Shown: positions 53,471 to 63,282, counted from the first letter of the stretch. The stretch is 64,000 nt of DNA from Gimesia aquarii (GCF_007748175.1 NZ_CP037422.1:2749231-2813230); one strand, 5' to 3'. The notes: a model not told the origin generated them from the sequence alone. Numbers and translations are program-made.

Positions 53471-54127
53471 ATGCGATTATTTCACAAGCTATTTTTCAGC
53501 GGGATACTTTTAGGCAGTCTCATTTTGACAGGATCCATGTATTCTGCCGATCCCAAAGCTACGAATCAGCTACCTGAAATCATTCCCGGGACTCAAAGTC
53601 CTAAAAAACTTCCCCCTCTCGGTGAAGTCACGAAAATCATACAGGGTCAGTTCGCTGGCTTAAAATATTACCAGGCAGGCGATTTGATTACCCGTAATCA
53701 GGTCAGACCGATATTCAAGCAACTTCAGAAAGCGGGTTGGGACGTGAAAGAACAGAAAGAAATCCTGAACCGCGTACATGCAGACAATGATTTTCTGGCC
53801 ACACAATTGAGGACGCCCAAGGGAATCAAATTTATGAGAAAGATTTCAAGACTGCCAGGAGGTTATGATCGGTTGGACCATATCCTGGTAATGCCCTATG
53901 GGAAACGGCGCATCAAGGAATTCATCAATTCTCCCGGCGGTAATTTGATGATTGAATATATGACAACGACAAAGGGAGGCAAAAACCTTGGTAAGTACCT
54001 GTCTCAAACAAAAACTGGTAAAGGATTTAATGCCCCCACACGTCGTATCTACACCGAAGCCCAATTGGTCCAGGTGCTCCAAAAAGCTTATGTCAAAGCG
54101 ACTCAACAGAACAAACGGAAGAACTAA
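53471..54127 (+). CDS. Secreted hypothetical protein
   Basis: 218 residues with a signal peptide (LFFSGILLGSLILTGSMYS) and a basic mature part. The middle (LITRNQVRPIFKQLQKAGW, then ILNRVHADNDFLATQLRTP) looks helical, and KFMRKISRLPGGYDRLDHI is followed by a Gly/Lys-rich region (TTTKGGKNLGKYLSQTKTGK). No known domain is recognised. It converges with the HDOD gene, with 7 bp between the stops. A planctomycete-specific export protein is likely. Confidence 0.72.
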   Translation: MRLFHKLFFSGILLGSLILTGSMYSADPKATNQLPEIIPGTQSPKKLPPLGEVTKIIQGQFAGLKYYQAGDLITRNQVRPIFKQLQKAGWDVKEQKEILNRVHADNDFLATQLRTPKGIKFMRKISRLPGGYDRLDHILVMPYGKRRIKEFINSPGGNLMIEYMTTTKGGKNLGKYLSQTKTGKGFNAPTRRIYTEAQLVQVLQKAYVKATQQNKRKN

Positions 54128-54134
54128 ATTCTGA

Positions 54135-54998
54135 TTACCCTTCCAGGTTCACACCAAATAGCTCCGCACTTTCGGCCACATCCTGTTTGCACGCTTCGAT
54201 CATTGTTTCGATTTGCTCTGGATCGAGTTTGAAAAACGAATCCAGAATCTCTTCCGCTTCCAGATACTCGACTGAAGAGAAGTTCCATAATGAACCAGCA
54301 AGCAGACTACCTGTCCGCAAGGCAATTCCTAGCGGACATCCATGCTGTGCCGTCCCATGATGATTTTCAACGGCTGTCACAACCTCTTGTGGAATATCCC
54401 AATGATGAAGCAAACGGGCTCCCAACAAAGCATGATCAAAACCAAAATATTGCTGTTCGCCTTTTATGAGAGCATCTCCATGAGGATAGCTCTCATAGAT
54501 CAGGCTGTACTGTTCACGCTCCACTTGTGACAAAACCAGGATTCCTACATCTGCTAATAAGCCAGCCGTGTAAGCTTCATCTTTTTTCAAACACTTGTGA
54601 TGATCGGCTAGAAACGAAGCAATGGAAGCCGTTGTTAAGGCACGCTGCCAATAGTCAGCGAAGATACGTCCCTTACTTCCTTTAGTCAGTGACTCAACCA
54701 TTGAAAAGCTGATTGTCAGCATGCGAATCGTATCTTTTCCAAGGTAGGAAACGGCATGTTTGATACTTGTAATTTGCCTCGCAACTCCATATTTGGCTGA
54801 ATTCACGACCTGCAGAATCTTCGCGGCGAGACCCGGATCATGCTCAATACATTTTACAATATCATCAATCACACTTCCTGGATCGCGTGTCAACTTTAAG
54901 ATTTGTTGGGCTACCTTAGGAGCCGAGTGTAATCGATCCAAACGTTGTACGAATTTATCAGCAAGATCAACAGAATCAGTATCGTTTTCGACTAACAT
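54135..54998 (-). CDS. HDOD-domain protein
   Basis: About 287 residues from ATG 54998, preferred over ATG 55004 because AGAGG sits 6 bases upstream of it. The HDOD fold is clear: LHSAPKVAQQILKLTRDPG, IEHDPGLAAKILQVVNSAK, the helix SIKHAVSYLGKDTIRML, then AGLLADVGILVLSQ and FDHALLGARLLHHWDIP. HDOD proteins resemble HD hydrolases but usually lack some metal ligands; here the expected HD pair in AGLLHD reads AGLLAD. A signalling role, often tied to motility or two-component systems, is known for the family. Proximity to csrA and flagellar genes is noted. Confidence 0.88.
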   Translation of the reverse strand: MLVENDTDSVDLADKFVQRLDRLHSAPKVAQQILKLTRDPGSVIDDIVKCIEHDPGLAAKILQVVNSAKYGVARQITSIKHAVSYLGKDTIRMLTISFSMVESLTKGSKGRIFADYWQRALTTASIASFLADHHKCLKKDEAYTAGLLADVGILVLSQVEREQYSLIYESYPHGDALIKGEQQYFGFDHALLGARLLHHWDIPQEVVTAVENHHGTAQHGCPLGIALRTGSLLAGSLWNFSSVEYLEAEEILDSFFKLDPEQIETMIEACKQDVAESAELFGVNLEG

Positions 54999-55247
54999 GA
55001 CCATCCTCTTTTCATTATTACTATTTTGCCAGCTAGAAAGCCCGATTAAATATCACTGAACCCAAGTGAGGCGGTGATATATTGAGAATCTATCTTTAAG
55101 AAAAAGAGGGAAGAGACTTAAATTGAAGTTCGAAAACGGAATTCTCGATTCTCTGATTCATCAGTTCCAGAAGTAACGGTCAGGGCAGTTATAGCGATAA
55201 AAAAGTAAAATCGAGACGAAGGATATACCTCCCCTTCTCTTTCTACT

Positions 55248-56132
55248 TTATCTGAGAAGCTGAATACCTGATTCCTGAATCTCATACGGCACAAGCGATT
55301 CATCAACAGCACTGCCACGGTGCTTTGCGATATGTAATGCACGACTCATCTGATTTCCTTCGCGAATTTTTCCCATCAGGATGATGGTATTCGCGTTTGA
55401 TAACACGTCGCCACTTTCGATGGGACGCTGGATCAAATCATCCAGCATGACCTCATGCGTGGTTAACAACAAGAGGCAACCGATATCCTGAAAATCATAG
55501 CGGTGATGTTCGACCTGCTCTTGATTGTGGCGGAACTGGGCTCGAAACAGGTCGCGGGCAACCCAGTCGTATTCTTTTCTTAAAATCTGATGGTACACAT
55601 ATTCAAATGCATGGAATTGAAAGGATTCACTGGGACGCTCTGTAGGCTCGATTCCATCGATTACCGTTCTCCTCACACCATGCACGAAATTGGAATAAAA
55701 GTAAGCGATCGCGGCATCCAGCTTTTTGACAAATTCCAGCTTCCACTCTTTCCACTCATCCAATTCCATATCACGTCTTGTGACCCTACGACCACTTTGA
55801 CGAAACAGATGTTGGTAATCTTTCCGCGCCTGCTTCTCATCCCAGATCGTTTCTATATTGAAAGGCGTATCGACGCTCTGCTCAGTAAGATTCCATTGAA
55901 AAAGCCGCTCTGCATATTCACTATGGCTTTGAGAATCACCTCGGGTTGCCATATCGAATAAAATTCCAATTTGCCCTTCCTGCGAGAGTCCTGTCCGCGC
56001 ATATTGAAGGCCCAACTGGGTTTTGCCGATACCCGTCGCTCCCAACACGACGGTTAATTTACCAGGTAGAAGGCCCCCCGCCAGCATGTCATCCAGTTGC
56101 GGAATTCCCGTTTGTTGTCGCGGCTTTGGCAT
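55248..56132 (-). CDS. KaiC/RecA-like ATPase
   Basis: About 294 residues. Starts at ATG 56132; a GTG at 56162 would add 10 residues. [19 protein letters not shown] and the Walker A GATGIGKT are typical of single-domain KaiC-like proteins. The Walker B region is probably [17 protein letters not shown]. The middle is long and charged ([18 protein letters not shown]). The C-terminal region reads [19 protein letters not shown]. Function is unknown; related proteins act in signalling or DNA transactions. It follows the DSD1-like gene by 72 bp on the same strand and may belong to that transcript. Confidence 0.78.
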   Translation of the reverse strand: MPKPRQQTGIPQLDDMLAGGLLPGKLTVVLGATGIGKTQLGLQYARTGLSQEGQIGILFDMATRGDSQSHSEYAERLFQWNLTEQSVDTPFNIETIWDEKQARKDYQHLFRQSGRRVTRRDMELDEWKEWKLEFVKKLDAAIAYFYSNFVHGVRRTVIDGIEPTERPSESFQFHAFEYVYHQILRKEYDWVARDLFRAQFRHNQEQVEHHRYDFQDIGCLLLLTTHEVMLDDLIQRPIESGDVLSNANTIILMGKIREGNQMSRALHIAKHRGSAVDESLVPYEIQESGIQLLR

Positions 56133-56204
56133 ATTTAGTAATCTCGCGGACAGACAATCCACGCCTTATATTTGCTATCTCAATAGGTGATCATTGATCA
56201 GAAA

Positions 56205-57338
56205 TCAAACAGAAAGAAAACGATCTCGGGCCGCTACATTCCAATGATCTACCACCTGGCCTTCACTGACAACCGTTACTGATTTATGTAACGCCGAAGT
56301 CGGACAAATGTGCCGAGGTATTGCCAGTAGTTCATCACCCGGCTGAAATTCATTGGCACGCGCGCTCATAACCACCAGATGTTCTTCATTTTGCAGCACA
56401 GCTTTCGCGTCTGGAAGGTCAGGAAACTGGCAACGATTTTCCATAGCCGGGTCAGAGGCAACCGCCTTATATCCTAAATCCAACGTAATCCGATCCGAAC
56501 CAGGACGACTGATCACACGTGTTAAAACCAAACCTGCAGGAGTAAATTTCAGGTCGGGAAATAATTCCCCATAACCCACATCATGTAACACACAGGTTCC
56601 TGGACAGACTTCGATATCCGGATCATCTATACTCGCGAAAATCGGAAATGATCCTGTGGCACCTGCCACGATGCGAGGTACTGCTAAGCCTTCCGTGATC
56701 AATTGATCTCGTAATCGACTCACATTATTCCAGACTGCTTTGACGGCTGCTTCGCGTTCCTGAAAATCGATCTGATGGTTCTGCCCGTCATACACGTGCA
56801 ATCCAGCGGCAATTAATCCCGGTGTATTTGCAATCATTTGATACAATTCAACGGCCGTTTCTCCCGGTTCGAGCCCTGTTCGATTCTGCCCGGTATTCAA
56901 ATCGAGAAGTACTTCAATCTCAGTACCTGCGGCCGTCATTGCTTCGCCCAATTGCACAATCGGTCTAGGATGATCTGCTGTCACTTGAAGTGAAACATCG
57001 GGCCAGCGCTTACGAAATTCAACTGCTCGAGTGATATTAGGTCCCACCAGATTATACGCCAGACTGATATTTTTGACTCCCGTATCCGCCAGCATTTCCG
57101 CTTCGGGAAACGTCGCCGCCTTATGCTTTTCAATCCCCATCGAAAGTTCCAGCGCAATAATTTCTCGCATTTTATGTGTTTTACAATGCGGACGTAAGCG
57201 GGTGGGATCTCCTACAATTTCAACCATCTTCTGCAAATTATCTTCGACTAAATCCTTAAAGATAATCAAGCCCGGAGAAATAATCTGACTTGTGTCGTCA
57301 ATCTGATAGCATGCATCCATGAGAGAATCGGATCTCAT
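56205..57338 (-). CDS. D-threonine aldolase / DSD1-like PLP enzyme
   Basis: 377 residues of the fold-III alanine racemase-like family with a C-terminal metal domain. The PLP lysine is in RPHCKTHKMREI near residue 54. The barrel continues with GLHVYDGQNHQIDFQ, and the C-terminal domain has zinc-ligand-type residues in PRHICPTSALHKSV. Relatives are D-threonine aldolase, D-serine dehydratase (DSD1) and 3-hydroxy-D-aspartate aldolase, all acting on D-beta-hydroxy amino acids. It follows the amidohydrolase gene by 9 bp in a probable catabolic operon. Met7 is a possible alternative start. Confidence 0.88.
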   Translation of the reverse strand: MRSDSLMDACYQIDDTSQIISPGLIIFKDLVEDNLQKMVEIVGDPTRLRPHCKTHKMREIIALELSMGIEKHKAATFPEAEMLADTGVKNISLAYNLVGPNITRAVEFRKRWPDVSLQVTADHPRPIVQLGEAMTAAGTEIEVLLDLNTGQNRTGLEPGETAVELYQMIANTPGLIAAGLHVYDGQNHQIDFQEREAAVKAVWNNVSRLRDQLITEGLAVPRIVAGATGSFPIFASIDDPDIEVCPGTCVLHDVGYGELFPDLKFTPAGLVLTRVISRPGSDRITLDLGYKAVASDPAMENRCQFPDLPDAKAVLQNEEHLVVMSARANEFQPGDELLAIPRHICPTSALHKSVTVVSEGQVVDHWNVAARDRFLSV

Positions 57339-57347
57339 TTCTAAAAA

Positions 57348-58187
57348 TTAAATACCCTGAAAGAAAACGTTTTCCGCTGTCTGTTCCAAAATCCATTTTT
57401 TATCATTTTGAGAAAGAAACGGCAAACCATTCTGAATCAAATCAATGGATGCTTTATAAGTATGATCGCCTTGAACCTGGTAAGGACAGTCAGTCGCCCA
57501 CATTAAGCGATTCGCACCAAATGCCTGATACACTTTCTTAATCATGGGAGCCAAGTCGTGATATGGCGTCTTCTTTTTTCCCAGTGCGTAAAACGCCGAA
57601 GTTTTCACATAGACATTGGGATGCTTCGCCATCTTACATAACATATCGACCTCTTGAGGATCAATTTCACCTGTAACTCCGATTCGAGAAAGATGATCGA
57701 TGACCACTGTTGTATCGCGGTGTTTCTGACACATTTTATCCAAAGCGGGCAAACCCACGGCATCCATCAGACAGCACATCGCCAGACCTTCTTTGGCACC
57801 CGTTTTCCACATTTGCTCCATACATTCCCCATCCAGCCACTCATCAACCTTTTTGGTTTTAGGAGCAATTCGGAATCCACGCACACCTTTCTTTTTTAGT
57901 GCCAGCATATCTGGTGTCGGATTTTCGCCGTTCTGATTGATGACAGCGACACCTGAAAACATCCCCGGATATTTGGCCATCGAATCCAACATATAACTGT
58001 TATCGAATCCATAGAACGACATCTGAATCAGAACAACCCGATTCACCCCAACCGCCATCATCTCTGCCTGCAGTTGCTCTGCTGTGAAGCTGGGGGGCCG
58101 CATTTCAGAAACTTTTCGCCCTGGCGCCAAAGGATATTTTTTAACGTCAGGAGTCCAAACGTGCGAATGTGCGTCAATATATTCCAT
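57348..58187 (-). CDS. Amidohydrolase family 2 protein
   Basis: About 279 residues from ATG 58187, chosen because AGAGGAT lies just upstream and the family start is EYIDAHSHVWTPD. Metal ligands are in DAHSHVW, VVIDHLSRIG and LMWATDCPY, giving a TIM-barrel hydrolase or decarboxylase. Substrate unknown. It lies 41 bp after the symporter gene and 9 bp before the PLP enzyme gene, so it probably acts on the same imported compound. Confidence 0.87.
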   Translation of the reverse strand: MEYIDAHSHVWTPDVKKYPLAPGRKVSEMRPPSFTAEQLQAEMMAVGVNRVVLIQMSFYGFDNSYMLDSMAKYPGMFSGVAVINQNGENPTPDMLALKKKGVRGFRIAPKTKKVDEWLDGECMEQMWKTGAKEGLAMCCLMDAVGLPALDKMCQKHRDTTVVIDHLSRIGVTGEIDPQEVDMLCKMAKHPNVYVKTSAFYALGKKKTPYHDLAPMIKKVYQAFGANRLMWATDCPYQVQGDHTYKASIDLIQNGLPFLSQNDKKWILEQTAENVFFQGI

Positions 58188-58227
58188 AGTATGATCCTCT
58201 GATGTAAATCGAATCGAACAACTCAAA

Positions 58228-60219
58228 TCAGGAACTGGTCTTGGTTGTGTAAAAATATTTTTGTACTAATTGATCCGGAGGTGGTGCGGTCAGTTTCGTT
58301 ACGATAAATCCAGAAACGAAAGACACAAATAGTCCAATGATAATGGGATCGAAGTTAAACAATTGATAAGGACGGAAGAAACTCCCATTCACAAAATATC
58401 CGGTGACATACATGGCAAGATGCACGGAAAACCCACCGATCATCGCCCCCATCGCCCCCGCCGCATTGACTCGTCGCCAGTATAAGCCATAGACAATTGG
58501 TGCCAGAAAACTGGCTGCTAAACCGCTGCCTACATAAACAATAATATCCTGCAAAAATTTCGGCGGATTAATCGCCACGACCATCGCTGCTGTTCCGATC
58601 ACAAATGTGGCAAGATAACTCAAAAGCTTAATAGTCTTCTCACTGGCTTCAGGATTGATATTCCGCTGATACACATCGCGAACCCAGGCCGAAGAGATCA
58701 GAAGCAGAAAACTGTCGACCGTTGACATCACAGCTGCGAAGGGGGCAGCCACCAACAGACCTGCCAACCAGCCCATACCGATATTCTCTGTCAAGAAAAC
58801 TGCCATTGCCGGCATAATGCGGTCTGACTGGCCTTCCATACCCGGCAACAGAACACGAGCACAACAGAAGATGATCACGAGCGGAAAATAAATCAGTGTG
58901 TAATAAATGGCGACCGTACAAATCGATCGCTGTAGCGTTTTTGTATTATTAAAGGCCATCAACCGGACCATGTTCGCCGGTTGTCCCGTACCGGAGATCG
59001 CCCACATGAAGAAAAAGGAAATCGCCAGACTCAAAGGCAAAAAACCACTGGAACGATTTTGGCTTGGTCCAGGACCTACCACATACGCCCCCTGTTGACT
59101 ACCCTCTTCACCATAAGCGTAGGCTTTCAAGTCAATATTTGAAACACTCACATCATCCAGAAAATTTTCTTTGTCTCTACGGCTCAGTATGCGTTCAATA
59201 TCATCAAGTGTGGTCAGTTGAAGTACCTTAACTTCATTCACGGTAGTCTCGCCTGCCGGGATTTCTGTCGCGCGAATGACACGAAATAAAAGTGGCACCT
59301 TTGAACCAGGAATTGGCTTATCAGTAATCCAGGCACCGGCATCAATATTGACAATCTCCTGGCTGGGTTGATTCAGTGTGAGAGTAATTCCCCCTTTATC
59401 TGGATCTGAGACACGCGGTGGTGTCATTTTAGCCATCAGTCTGGTGGTATTTTCTAAACCCCCTGCCTGTGAAATTGCCAATGGCAGCATGATGATCACG
59501 CCAATAACCATCACAATCCCCTGCATGACATCGGTCCATACCACAGCATGAAAACCACCATAGGTGGTATAGAGGACGACTGCGATTCCAAAGACTAACA
59601 AACACAAAAGATACTCAGGACTCTCTGCAGAAGAAAGAAGCGGCAGACCTGCAACGGCATTCGCTAATCCATCTGCAGTGCTTTCAAACAGTGACACACC
59701 ATCCAGCAGCGTTTGTAAGATTAAGCTACCGGCTTTAAATTGCGCGACCAGATTAAACGACATAAAAAAGACAATTAATGAGACCGCCATCAGTCCAAAG
59801 GCCGGACTTTGAAATCGGTCACGAATGACATCAGGCACTGTGATGGACCCGGAACGGCGTGCTACCTGATTGAGCCGCTTGCCGATGAAACCCATCGTAC
59901 AGATTGGCACTACCATATAACTCCCAATCCAGAGCGCGAGGATCCAACCATGTGAGTAGATTTTCGACGGAAATCCAGTAAAGCTTCCACCAGAACTACT
60001 GGTTGCAGCAAACGTCAACGCAAATGCCCAGACGCCTAGCCCACGACTTCCCAGAAAGTATTCACTGATAAAGCTTTTACTCTTCAGTAAACGATTTGAT
60101 AACGCAGCCAATACAAACACGGCAGCGGTATAAATCAAAAAAGCAACGAGTGCCGCATCAGAACCAGATTCGGCGAACACGACCGGAAAACTGGTATTGG
60201 TATTGAATAGAAAGCTCAA
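58228..60219 (-). CDS. Sodium/solute symporter (SSS family) with an inserted domain
   Basis: 663 residues, against ~480-500 for PanF-type symporters. The start is TTG at 60219, overlapping the stop of the DUF997 gene by TTGA. Thirteen or so membrane helices are predicted; family motifs are SEYFLGSRGLGVWAFALTF, ATSSSGGSFTGFPSKIY and AAPFAAVMSTVDSFLLLISS. Between about 265 and 395 there is an extra hydrophilic segment (PRVSDPDKGGITLTLNQPS, then LDDIERILSRRDKENFLDD) between helices. The gene upstream encodes a YhdT-like DUF997 protein, the usual companion of PanF, yet the neighbours suggest uptake of an amino-acid-like compound. Na+-coupled transport is secure; substrate is not. Confidence 0.9.
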   Translation of the reverse strand: MSFLFNTNTSFPVVFAESGSDAALVAFLIYTAAVFVLAALSNRLLKSKSFISEYFLGSRGLGVWAFALTFAATSSSGGSFTGFPSKIYSHGWILALWIGSYMVVPICTMGFIGKRLNQVARRSGSITVPDVIRDRFQSPAFGLMAVSLIVFFMSFNLVAQFKAGSLILQTLLDGVSLFESTADGLANAVAGLPLLSSAESPEYLLCLLVFGIAVVLYTTYGGFHAVVWTDVMQGIVMVIGVIIMLPLAISQAGGLENTTRLMAKMTPPRVSDPDKGGITLTLNQPSQEIVNIDAGAWITDKPIPGSKVPLLFRVIRATEIPAGETTVNEVKVLQLTTLDDIERILSRRDKENFLDDVSVSNIDLKAYAYGEEGSQQGAYVVGPGPSQNRSSGFLPLSLAISFFFMWAISGTGQPANMVRLMAFNNTKTLQRSICTVAIYYTLIYFPLVIIFCCARVLLPGMEGQSDRIMPAMAVFLTENIGMGWLAGLLVAAPFAAVMSTVDSFLLLISSAWVRDVYQRNINPEASEKTIKLLSYLATFVIGTAAMVVAINPPKFLQDIIVYVGSGLAASFLAPIVYGLYWRRVNAAGAMGAMIGGFSVHLAMYVTGYFVNGSFFRPYQLFNFDPIIIGLFVSFVSGFIVTKLTAPPPDQLVQKYFYTTKTSS

Positions 60220-60593
60220 GACTGATTCTCCCCGGCAGTGGCGTCATTTTTTGCTGCATGCATTTCTGCAATCTCTTCGGCGAGATCTTCACCTTCATGA
60301 GCGACTCCAAGGTCGTCTTCTTTCATGTAAAAGAGACAAAACCAGATTGTAAACACGTCAGCGACGACCCAGGGAAAGGCAATTCCCCAGAAAACCCAAC
60401 TGGGAATTCCCAGCGTGGTTTCGACTGTCTCGGGATTCAGACCTGATTGAAACCCATTCAGATAACAATAAGGAACAGACCAGAGTAACGCGACCACCCA
60501 TAAACCCAGGATAATCCAGGCTTCACGCTTCGCGTTTAAAAAGACAGGATCAACTTCCATTGACTCTGTGTCGTCCGATGGTGTGGTACTCAT
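60216..60593 (-). CDS. DUF997 (YhdT-like) small membrane protein
   Basis: About 125 residues from ATG 60593, supported by GAGGG 8 bases upstream. Two membrane helices (about 24-44 and 65-90: AWIILGLWVVALLWSVPYC and WVFWGIAFPWVVADVFTIW) match the DUF997/YhdT family, commonly encoded next to PanF-type symporters. A C-terminal acidic tail follows. It overlaps the symporter start by TTGA, indicating a two-component transporter. Confidence 0.85.
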   Translation of the reverse strand: MSTTPSDDTESMEVDPVFLNAKREAWIILGLWVVALLWSVPYCYLNGFQSGLNPETVETTLGIPSWVFWGIAFPWVVADVFTIWFCLFYMKEDDLGVAHEGEDLAEEIAEMHAAKNDATAGENQS

Positions 60594-60839
60594 GATACGG
60601 CCCTCACTTCTAAACGAAATAGTCATCGATAACTGTTAAGCGAACGATTGTACTCTCGAACCAGATGATACACAAAGGACCTCTGCAGGAATGCAGAAAT
60701 TTTATTAGAACTGAATTCCCAGTGACAAAAACGTGAACAGACTGTTATACTATTTCATCAATAAAACATTCCTGTTTTACCAGTAAAACCAAATGCGATT
60801 TGAATCGCAAACCTGGTCCATCTTTGGGAGCAATCTGAA

Positions 60840-61802
60840 ATGTCGCGGCGTCACACTTTTCCTGCACTTGTTTGGGCATTGGCTTTAGTCTTCTGTGTCA
60901 GTTGTAGCTCTTCGGAAGCACCGCAAAATGTACCAGAGGAAGTCACCGTCGACCTGGGAGGGAGTGGAGTTGATTTGGGTTCTGCGAGTTCTCTTGAAAT
61001 GGAAGGCGATCTGGCAAACGAAGAAAAACCGACAAGACGTTTTCAGCCGATTACCTTAGGTAATAATTCGAAATCTACTGTTACAAAAACTGAAGTTCCC
61101 GACGAACAGAAATTTGATAATGTACTCGAAGCACTCAAACCACTTCAAATTATGCTAGGTGACTGGGGTGGCACTACTTTTAAAAAAATTGGTGGATTCA
61201 GTTCGGTGGAAACATTGGATTGGGTTTGGGATTTACAAACAGACCCGGCTCAACCAGCGCTGGTAATGAAGGCAGACAAAAGCCGCTACTACAAAAACGC
61301 GCGCTTGACCTATCTGACAGGCAAACAAAAGTACCAGTTGATACTCACAAATAAAGCAGGGCAGAAACGAGTTTATGAAGGCGACTTCTCCGTCCCACTT
61401 AAAAAAGTACCCGGAGACGACAATCCTAATGTTATGCACTCGACGTTTAAGTTGAGTCTCTCACTGGTCGAGCCCGCTGATGAAAAGAAATATGCACAAA
61501 TCATTTTCAATCAGCAGAATAACGACCGCTACATGTTTGAACTATACGATTTACGAGGGGAGAGTTACACTCGCTTTGATACGATCAATACACGACGCAA
61601 AGGAACGTCTTTCGCAAAAAGCGACTCTGATTATGGTGACAAAACCTGCGTGATTTCTGGTGGCCTTGGAACATCGCAAGTCACATATCAAGGTAAATCC
61701 TATTGGGTTTGCTGTAGTGGCTGCCGCAAAGCCTTCGACGCCGACCCTGAAAAATGGATTGCCAAATATGAAGCCAACAAAAAAGAAACCAAGACACAAT
61801 AA
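60840..61802 (+). CDS. Lipoprotein with a C-terminal YHS/TRASH-like Cys motif
   Basis: 320 residues. The N-terminal signal (LVWALALVFCVSCSSSE) ends with a plausible lipoprotein Cys, although the lipobox is not canonical. The long middle part (about 60-250) has no recognised domain. The last ~60 residues resemble a YHS/TRASH metal-binding domain: KTCVISGGLGTSQVTYQGKS is followed by WVCCSGCRKAFDADPEKWI, giving the C...CCxxC pattern. Such domains bind heavy metals such as copper, suggesting metal sensing or storage at the envelope. It is divergent from the symporter operon. Confidence 0.78.
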   Translation: MSRRHTFPALVWALALVFCVSCSSSEAPQNVPEEVTVDLGGSGVDLGSASSLEMEGDLANEEKPTRRFQPITLGNNSKSTVTKTEVPDEQKFDNVLEALKPLQIMLGDWGGTTFKKIGGFSSVETLDWVWDLQTDPAQPALVMKADKSRYYKNARLTYLTGKQKYQLILTNKAGQKRVYEGDFSVPLKKVPGDDNPNVMHSTFKLSLSLVEPADEKKYAQIIFNQQNNDRYMFELYDLRGESYTRFDTINTRRKGTSFAKSDSDYGDKTCVISGGLGTSQVTYQGKSYWVCCSGCRKAFDADPEKWIAKYEANKKETKTQ

Positions 61803-61845
61803 GTTAATTGATCGATATTTGTCATCATCTTCAAACACGTCTGTA

Positions 61846-62913
61846 CTATTTCGAAGATTTACTCTTTTTCCAGCGTGCGGTGATTTCATCCCAGGTAGGT
61901 TTTGTTGCATTGGGAAGGGTTTGCAAGTACGGTACTCGTTCTATGACTTGCTCAAATAATACAACAATTGCTTCTCCCATTTCCCACAAGGCATGACGAA
62001 ATTGTGCTCTTTCTGCCGCTTCAACCATTTCTTTATAGGTGAGCCCTCCTGTCTTGCGACTGAGTTCCTCATCACACTTCCAGCTTGTTCCCGACTGTAC
62101 CAGCGCATATTTTTTAATGAGTCGCAGATTACGTATTTTTTGATAACGGCGATTCTCTTCCAGGACACGCAATAAAAGTGGTTCATATTGAGGTGCCCAG
62201 GCATCAGGAAAGTCTGCTGCCAACATGCCCCGCGGCTGCCCCACACGCATGTAATGTAACTGTACCGGTTCAATCGGTGTCTCCGCTAGATCGGTCAGGA
62301 GATTGGACCAGTCAAGGCGTAGTTCTTTACGTCCGACTTCATGAAATGTCACCAGATCCTGAATCGGGCGATTGGCTGGTGTGTACTTTCCTCCCAACAT
62401 ATCAAGCGTAATACCAGACCGGACTGATTTGATCAGACTGTCTCCTACAATATGGGCCAGCCAGCCAAACAAATAAGCCAATTTACGTTCGCCAGGACCA
62501 TACAGGTCTTTGGCATCCTGAAAGACCATTGCTGCATAGTCAGGCAAATGATCCCAGGGAACCGTGTTTTTTCGCTCTGCTGGCGTCCAACCAAACACTA
62601 GATGTACACGGCCATAAAACAGACGATGAATCGCACGGGGACGATACTCCCGGGCTTCAAATTTTAACGACCACGGTTTGACCTCACCACCTGTCAACGG
62701 ACTTTGGTTCAAAGGCGCGGTTCCAAAGCCGACCTCCTGTCCGGTATCAATACAAACCGCTTCCGGCATAATTTGAATATCACAACCCAAATATGAACCA
62801 GCAAGGTAACTGGCATAGTTCCTGTAAATGACAGGTACAATCGGCAACTTCTTTTGAGTTGCCGCTTTGCCTGCCAGGATCGCATACATTGTATGGCCAA
62901 TAATTCCACTCAT
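61846..62913 (-). CDS. Hypothetical protein, possibly zinc-dependent phospholipase C-like
   Basis: About 355 residues from ATG 62913; a GTG at 62952 would add 13 residues and neither has a good ribosome site. The start SGIIGHTMYAILAGKAATQK and the segments LAGSYLGCDIQIMPEAVC and YLFGWLAHIVGDSLIKSV, with a conserved-looking HxxxD, recall the zinc-dependent phospholipase C/S1-nuclease fold, where His and Asp ligands are spread through helices. The match is impression only. There is no clear signal peptide. It converges with the YHS lipoprotein gene (43 bp gap). Confidence 0.6.
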   Translation of the reverse strand: MSGIIGHTMYAILAGKAATQKKLPIVPVIYRNYASYLAGSYLGCDIQIMPEAVCIDTGQEVGFGTAPLNQSPLTGGEVKPWSLKFEAREYRPRAIHRLFYGRVHLVFGWTPAERKNTVPWDHLPDYAAMVFQDAKDLYGPGERKLAYLFGWLAHIVGDSLIKSVRSGITLDMLGGKYTPANRPIQDLVTFHEVGRKELRLDWSNLLTDLAETPIEPVQLHYMRVGQPRGMLAADFPDAWAPQYEPLLLRVLEENRRYQKIRNLRLIKKYALVQSGTSWKCDEELSRKTGGLTYKEMVEAAERAQFRHALWEMGEAIVVLFEQVIERVPYLQTLPNATKPTWDEITARWKKSKSSK

Positions 62914-62952
62914 AAAATCATTTCTAATACCAAACTGGAAAAAACGGACCAC

Positions 62953-63282
62953 ATCCAGAGACTTTATTCGAATTCATGATACAGTTATGGAATAAGAATG
63001 ATATCAAAATTTTCATCAATTCTATCTAAAACCACCTTATCTTTTCATAGTCAGATTGAATGACCATTGAAAACGATATGCTATAAAATTATCAGATGAA
63101 ACGCTCTCTGAATTGATTGCATCCTTAGAAAGTTTGAGTAAACTCAAACAGACAGCACTTGCTGATCCGCCATTAATTAAAGACTGAGAATCAAACTGTA
63201 CGATTAGCAAAAGCGTGATACACGCTTGCCTATCCCAAGTCTACTAGTCACTATGACCGCCTTCACCTGGAAATAAACAGAG
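62953..63282. other. Intergenic region between divergent genes
   Basis: About 330 AT-rich bp between the phospholipase-like gene and the metallophosphoesterase gene. No ORF, hairpin or promoter could be assigned with confidence. Confidence 0.3.
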
